A DNA stretch of 64,000 bases, from the NCBI GenBank assembly GCA_027186245.1, contig CP114495.1, positions 449,001 through 513,000 on the forward strand, written 5' to 3'. Every line of letters begins with the position of its first letter. Within the stretch, counting starts at the first letter, position 1. The notes below the pieces were generated by a model. It did no database searches. It was not told the DNA's origin and saw only the letters and a list, made by a program, of their open reading frames with translations. The position numbers and the translations under genes are program-made. The stretch is from Coriaria nepalensis. Its lineage: Eukaryota; Streptophyta; Magnoliopsida; Cucurbitales; Coriariaceae. Positions 59,976 to 64,000 of this stretch are shown here, one piece after another.

Positions 59976-60832
59976 ATGGATCATTCGAAACTGGCGGCAG
60001 CGGCTGAGGGCGGCAGCCGAACGGGGTCATGTTGGACTGACGAGAAGCACTTGCACTTCTTGAACTCCATGGAGGCATCGTTCGTCCGTACAATGTTCAA
60101 AAATCACGGTCACGTTCTCCGGCTAGACCGCCTCTTGCCGGACACATCAGACTCAACTCTCGATTTGAAACCGCAGAACAGAAAGACACATGCAGCTTCT
60201 GGTAATTAGTCCATCCGGTTCTTTCTTCAGTATGTTTTTATGATCTGTTTGACTGCACATTTTATTTTAATTTTTGTGATCAGAATGAGAGACTTGTATG
60301 GTTCCGGAACGACAGAAACTTGTATGGTCTCAGATTAAACTTAATCTAGCAGTTAAAATATATCATATTATTTGAAGTATGGCCTCCTTACCATTCAAAT
60401 GGATCTCGATCAGAATGCTGTTTAAAATTACTTATGCCGAATATGCCTTTTAGAGATATTTGAATCCATTAATGGAATACTATATAATATCTGAAGAATC
60501 GTAGAATTTTGTAAGAATTTATATTGTAAATTTATATTGATCCAAATTCTTACTAGTATTTTTCTTCGTGGGATATTTGTTTTAGAAGAGATTACGGGTC
60601 CGACAGGCAGCAAATTGGACGGTAGAGCTGAGAGAAGATCAAGGAGATCAAGATCATCACTGCCGTACAGCTCAGCACGAGACCAGGTTTTGATATTCGA
60701 ACATGATCAAGATTAGATTATATAAATGATCTTAGTATTAGTATTTTAGTATGAATATCAATTGTGATAATTTGAGTTACATTCATCCTACAGGTGGTCC
60801 CACAGGTTGAAAACAGAGAAGACAGTATCTAG
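59976..60832 (+). CDS. COR27/COR28-like cold-regulated protein
   Basis: Exons 59976-60201, 60586-60686 and 60794-60832 give 121 residues, shorter than the 220-250 I recall for Arabidopsis COR27/28. The conserved N-terminal motif is present: CWTDEKHLHFLNSMEASFVR. The C-terminal part keeps an Arg/Ser-rich patch and the DQVVPQVE motif, split across exons 2 and 3 as in the family. Arabidopsis COR27/28 are nuclear, link cold, clock and light by acting with COP1, HY5 and clock promoters, and are themselves degraded via COP1. The middle of the protein is reduced here. Identification rests on two short motifs plus the promoter, so I am fairly but not fully sure. The initiation Met at 59976 is the first in frame with the motif and lies after a leader without other long frames. 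Confidence 0.75.
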
Positions 60833-61837
60833 CTATAGAGATGTTCTTCATCTTCTTCATGATAACAACGACTGAGATTTGAACAACATTCTTCCGACGG
60901 CCAGCCGCCCCTTCTCGCCCCACCCATTTTCCCTTGTATTTCAAGTTCTTAGGGAATTATTATTATTATTATTATTATTGTTATTGATTAAGTAGGGTTT
61001 ATGATTCTTTCTATTGCAATGAAGCAATTGGGTTGAGGAGATCATTATGTGAAGTAAAATTCATGTAAATTATAGAAGGACATACGTTTAGATTCAGTCC
61101 GAGATCATATGATTTCAGACCGAGCTAGGTTTCCGGTTATGATTAAATAAAAATTAATTCTAACCGTTACATTTTTAATATATTCATCTTTTTTATCCTT
61201 ATATTTTTGTAAAAAGATAATTACTGCAATTGAATTTTATTTAAATTTAATCATACATTTGAATGAGTTTGAATGAATTTAGACTCATATCATGGAGGGG
61301 ATGGAGGTTTTCAATCTCCATCTGCAAAACCTTATCTTTTTCATTATCTATTTAAGATATATAAGATATAGTTTTTATTTCATGATTACCTTCATATTAA
61401 TTAAAACCACATATATGTTACCACTTTGGATCAGTAGAAGAAGTTGCAATTGGGATAAGCAAGCTATCTTTTTTGATTAAAATTTATGAGTTCCAGCTAC
61501 AATAACTTGATTCGAAAGATGATTACGACACCTCATTAATCAATTTTAATTTTGCAAAAAGATTTAACCATTTGGTACGTCGTCCGCATTCGGTCGATAT
61601 GTCGGATATATTACACAAGTAGAACGATGTGTCGTTCGTAAACCGGTTAAACGATGCGTGGGACTGATTAGGAAAAGGGCAAAGCGTGAACAATACAAAA
61701 GAATACACAAGTTAGAAACTTTGCTCCCCAATTCGATCCGGCAAACGTTTGTTTGCTAGTTTGGGATCTCAAGCTCAAATGCCCGCAACCTTATTGTTGC
61801 TGCTGTTGCTGTCTTAAAACGAAAAGAATCATCAAAC
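60833..61837. other. intergenic, no recognised gene
   Basis: It has an ATT repeat at about 60957-60980, and AT-rich sequence. The upstream flank of the TMEM161 gene has a CTG/TTG run near 61793-61812 (TATTGTTGCTGCTGTTGCTG), just before its ATG. Confidence 0.5.
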
Positions 61838-63229
61838 ATGATACCACAAATTCTGGTAACTTACAAGAATCTAATGCTCCAAGCCTTGCTCTCTATATCA
61901 CTCTCTCTCATCATCGTTTTTCTCAAAATACCCACCATTTTCTTTCACGGTCTGTTCACCTACATCCACCCGGACAACGTCAACAGTGGCGCCCGAGCAG
62001 CCATTAGAAGACCCGGAAGCTATAATCCGGGTCCAGGTCTAGACGGGTACCAGAATTTGTCTTCAAAGACAGGTGGGTCTGAGCTGAGGAAGAGGAACAA
62101 AGGCAACAAGGAGAAGTTCGAGTTCGATGAAAACAAAGCTCAGATCTTTAGATTGAAACTCGACGATAACCATCTACAATCCAGGCTTTATTTTAACGAG
62201 TATCGAAATGCTTTTACTTTAACATTTTTGGGTATTTCTGGTTTACTGCTACAAAGTTATTTAGGTGTGTCCGAAAAGTCTGGGTTTTTTCAAAATGGGA
62301 TTTTGGTGCCTCTTCTGTTTGGATTTTTGGCTGTTGTTAAGATTTTCATATCGCTTGCAAAAGTCTCGTTTGAGAAATCGGCTTCAAGGAGGCTAGATAA
62401 GCAATTAAGTGTGTTCTTTGGCATATTGGGATTTGTTTTGGGACTTACTGTTTGCTTTACTATCAGCCCTGCCATCTTGGATTTTGATTTCAGTAAAATT
62501 GATGGGTTTGGAAGGGTTTTTGTTGCTATTTTGATGGGCTGCTTAGCTGCATTTTTATTCATGCCTGCTTCAAAATGTGCTCGGTCATTTTGGCTTGGGA
62601 CCGATCAGCTTCGATCCAATTTGGATATGATTTCTTGTGGATGGTTTGGTCGAACGATTCTATATTCAAATCATCTAGTAACTTATTTCACTGTCTTGCT
62701 CTGGATTAACCCATTGGCCGATTTTCTTGTTAGAGAATCAAATTCGGATAATAATGCCAATGGAAATGCTGATCGATTAGCTAGAAATATTGGGTTTTCT
62801 CGGCCAGAATTTGTGCGTCTTAGGATTTGGCTCTTGTTCTTGTCCGGTTTTTTCCAAATTGCCGCCCTACGCCCAAACTTGCAAATGTATTTGAATGAAG
62901 CACTATTGTCATGGTACCAACGATTACACGGTGGGAAAATTCCAGACTTGGATTTTAGTAGGGCAAAAGTTTTCTTGCATAATCACTACTTATGCCTTGC
63001 AGTAGTACAGTTTCTTGCTCCAGCAGCTCTGGTACTACTCTTTTCCGGGTTATCTCAGATCGATTTTAACTCATTTTATAAGCTGTGGTTGTCATGTGAT
63101 GACATATCTTGCTCGGGTTTATTCAGGGAAGTGCCGTTATTTATGGCTTGGTGGGTTGTCTTTGTTTCGGCCGTTTATACATCTGCAAACCTTGTTCTCT
63201 ACCGTCGTGGGATTTTGTACGTTTCTTGA
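61838..63229 (+). CDS. TMEM161 family multi-pass membrane protein
   Basis: This is a single-exon gene for 463 residues, close to the roughly 480 of animal TMEM161A/B. It has about eight to nine hydrophobic membrane segments (for example residues 16-34, 124-143, 151-170, 193-214, 226-243). A hydrophilic stretch at about residues 50-110 (RKRNKGNKEKFEFDENKAQI) lies between the first and second. Later features include ISCGWFGRTILYSNHLVTYF and RPEFVRLRIWLLFLSGFFQI. Animal TMEM161B affects ion-channel rhythm in heart and brain, but the plant role is unknown and should not be transferred. An alternative start is Met12 or Met13. I recall a TMEM161-like gene at At5g52180, which would end the colinear series. 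Confidence 0.85.
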   Translation: MIPQILVTYKNLMLQALLSISLSLIIVFLKIPTIFFHGLFTYIHPDNVNSGARAAIRRPGSYNPGPGLDGYQNLSSKTGGSELRKRNKGNKEKFEFDENKAQIFRLKLDDNHLQSRLYFNEYRNAFTLTFLGISGLLLQSYLGVSEKSGFFQNGILVPLLFGFLAVVKIFISLAKVSFEKSASRRLDKQLSVFFGILGFVLGLTVCFTISPAILDFDFSKIDGFGRVFVAILMGCLAAFLFMPASKCARSFWLGTDQLRSNLDMISCGWFGRTILYSNHLVTYFTVLLWINPLADFLVRESNSDNNANGNADRLARNIGFSRPEFVRLRIWLLFLSGFFQIAALRPNLQMYLNEALLSWYQRLHGGKIPDLDFSRAKVFLHNHYLCLAVVQFLAPAALVLLFSGLSQIDFNSFYKLWLSCDDISCSGLFREVPLFMAWWVVFVSAVYTSANLVLYRRGILYVS

Positions 63230-64000
63230 TAGGTTTGCCTTATTGACATTTGAGTCCTTTAACTTGGACCCTATATGTAACAATCCTGGAAGGATTTTGC
63301 TGATTTTTCTTCAAACAGTAGTCTTCAAGTTGTCATGTAATGAGAGAAAAATGGTGCTGCAGATCCTTGATTCTCTGACAACTTGTAAGTTTTAGTTGAT
63401 ATGTGTTTCACTCCCTTGATTTTGTGATGGGTGTTATTTTTCAGTTATCAAGGGAAATTTAGATTATTTTGTTGATCTATTTATGGTAGTGCTTTCTGAA
63501 ATGGTTAGATTGTGGTTTTGTTTTGACAATTTTAGGAAGAATAGCATTGAATACTATCCTTGTGAGCATAAGGGATCTTAGGCTGCTAACATACTTTTTC
63601 AGACAAGGTGACAGTGACCCAGAACGTAGCTGTTTTTTCTGCTTTTGGTGTGTTAAAGGCTGTCTCGCCGCCTCCTTTGATAAACATGTTTAGTTGTAAT
63701 AGTAAGATCCTGTGATCATTTAATTTAGTAGTATTAATACAAATTTAAGCTTAGCCATTTGGTGAAAAACCAGTACACAGCGAATCACTCAGTTTATTGA
63801 GCTTCAAATCCGCTGCTTTTTTACATGTGACACTGATTTAAATTGGTCTCTTCCAAATGATGAAAAATCCACTCAGATATGAATGGAAAGTTTGGCATAA
63901 CTTTGGAAAAGGAGCAAGCTTTACTAGTCATCCCTAAGCTTAAAACCCCATTGTTAAATGCTCATATATTGGCTGAGAAAAGGAGAATGATTCCTCATAT
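63230..64000. other. 3' flank of the TMEM161 gene
   Basis: No further gene is recognised to the window edge. A frame that overlaps 63015-63395 is a shadow of the TMEM161 coding region running into the 3' flank. Confidence 0.5.

Overview
This is a stretch of a plant nuclear genome, from a dicot. The genes have short GT-AG introns and AT-rich intergenic DNA with TA, GA and TAA microsatellites. The families are plant-specific (remorin, HIPP, GT90/rumi-like, PPR, CAP160/LTI65, RUP, COR27/28). I cannot name the species from the sequence alone. Coding exons were joined by hand from splice sites and reading frame, and every multi-exon model given as complete closes in frame.

Layout. 1-5 kb: ribosomal protein eL36 and a beta-tubulin, both on the minus strand. 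6.3-10.1 kb: a graveyard holding a receptor-like-protein pseudogene, a truncated Copia retrotransposon with one recognisable 584-bp LTR, and the broken first exon of a GT90 gene. 10.5-13.7 kb: a tandem pair of GDSL esterase/lipase genes. 14.2-17.3 kb: an intact GT90 gene. 18.8-21.2 kb: two heavy-metal-associated-domain genes. 21.8-23.3 kb: an intronless PPR gene. 24.4-31.8 kb: CAP160/LTI65 and SHOC1 in divergent orientation sharing one 693-bp promoter. 32.4-35.8 kb: a C2 plus coiled-coil protein. 38.4-43.1 kb: cytochrome b561 and remorin, followed by a Sec22 fragment. 44-54 kb: an R2R3-MYB of the LAF1 clade, a RUP-type WD40 protein and the SEND1 nuclease. 54.6-63.2 kb: MAPR/MSBP, CTF8, a SIS-domain protein, a COR27/28-like gene and a TMEM161 protein.

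How the genes fit together. From 24 to 63 kb most genes follow, one by one, the gene order I recall for Arabidopsis At5g52300 down to At5g52180. Genes between them match the other duplicated copies of that region (At4g25560-80, At3g48900-80, At5g23730-850). The window therefore looks like a less fractionated version of one ancestral segment. Several neighbours act in related processes: meiotic or DNA-repair factors (SHOC1, SEND1, CTF8), COP1/HY5-linked light signalling (the MYB, RUP, COR27/28-like) and cold or drought response (LTI65, COR27/28-like). The last two have matching promoter elements: an ABRE/DRE cluster upstream of LTI65 and three perfect evening elements upstream of the COR27/28-like gene.

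I found no RNA genes, no CRISPR array and no clearly new multi-gene system. The most notable items are the syntenic block, the evening-element cluster, three GC-AG introns, the GT90 copy interrupted by an LTR, the Sec22 remnant at its syntenic place, and a GDSL gene with an internal 30-residue deletion.
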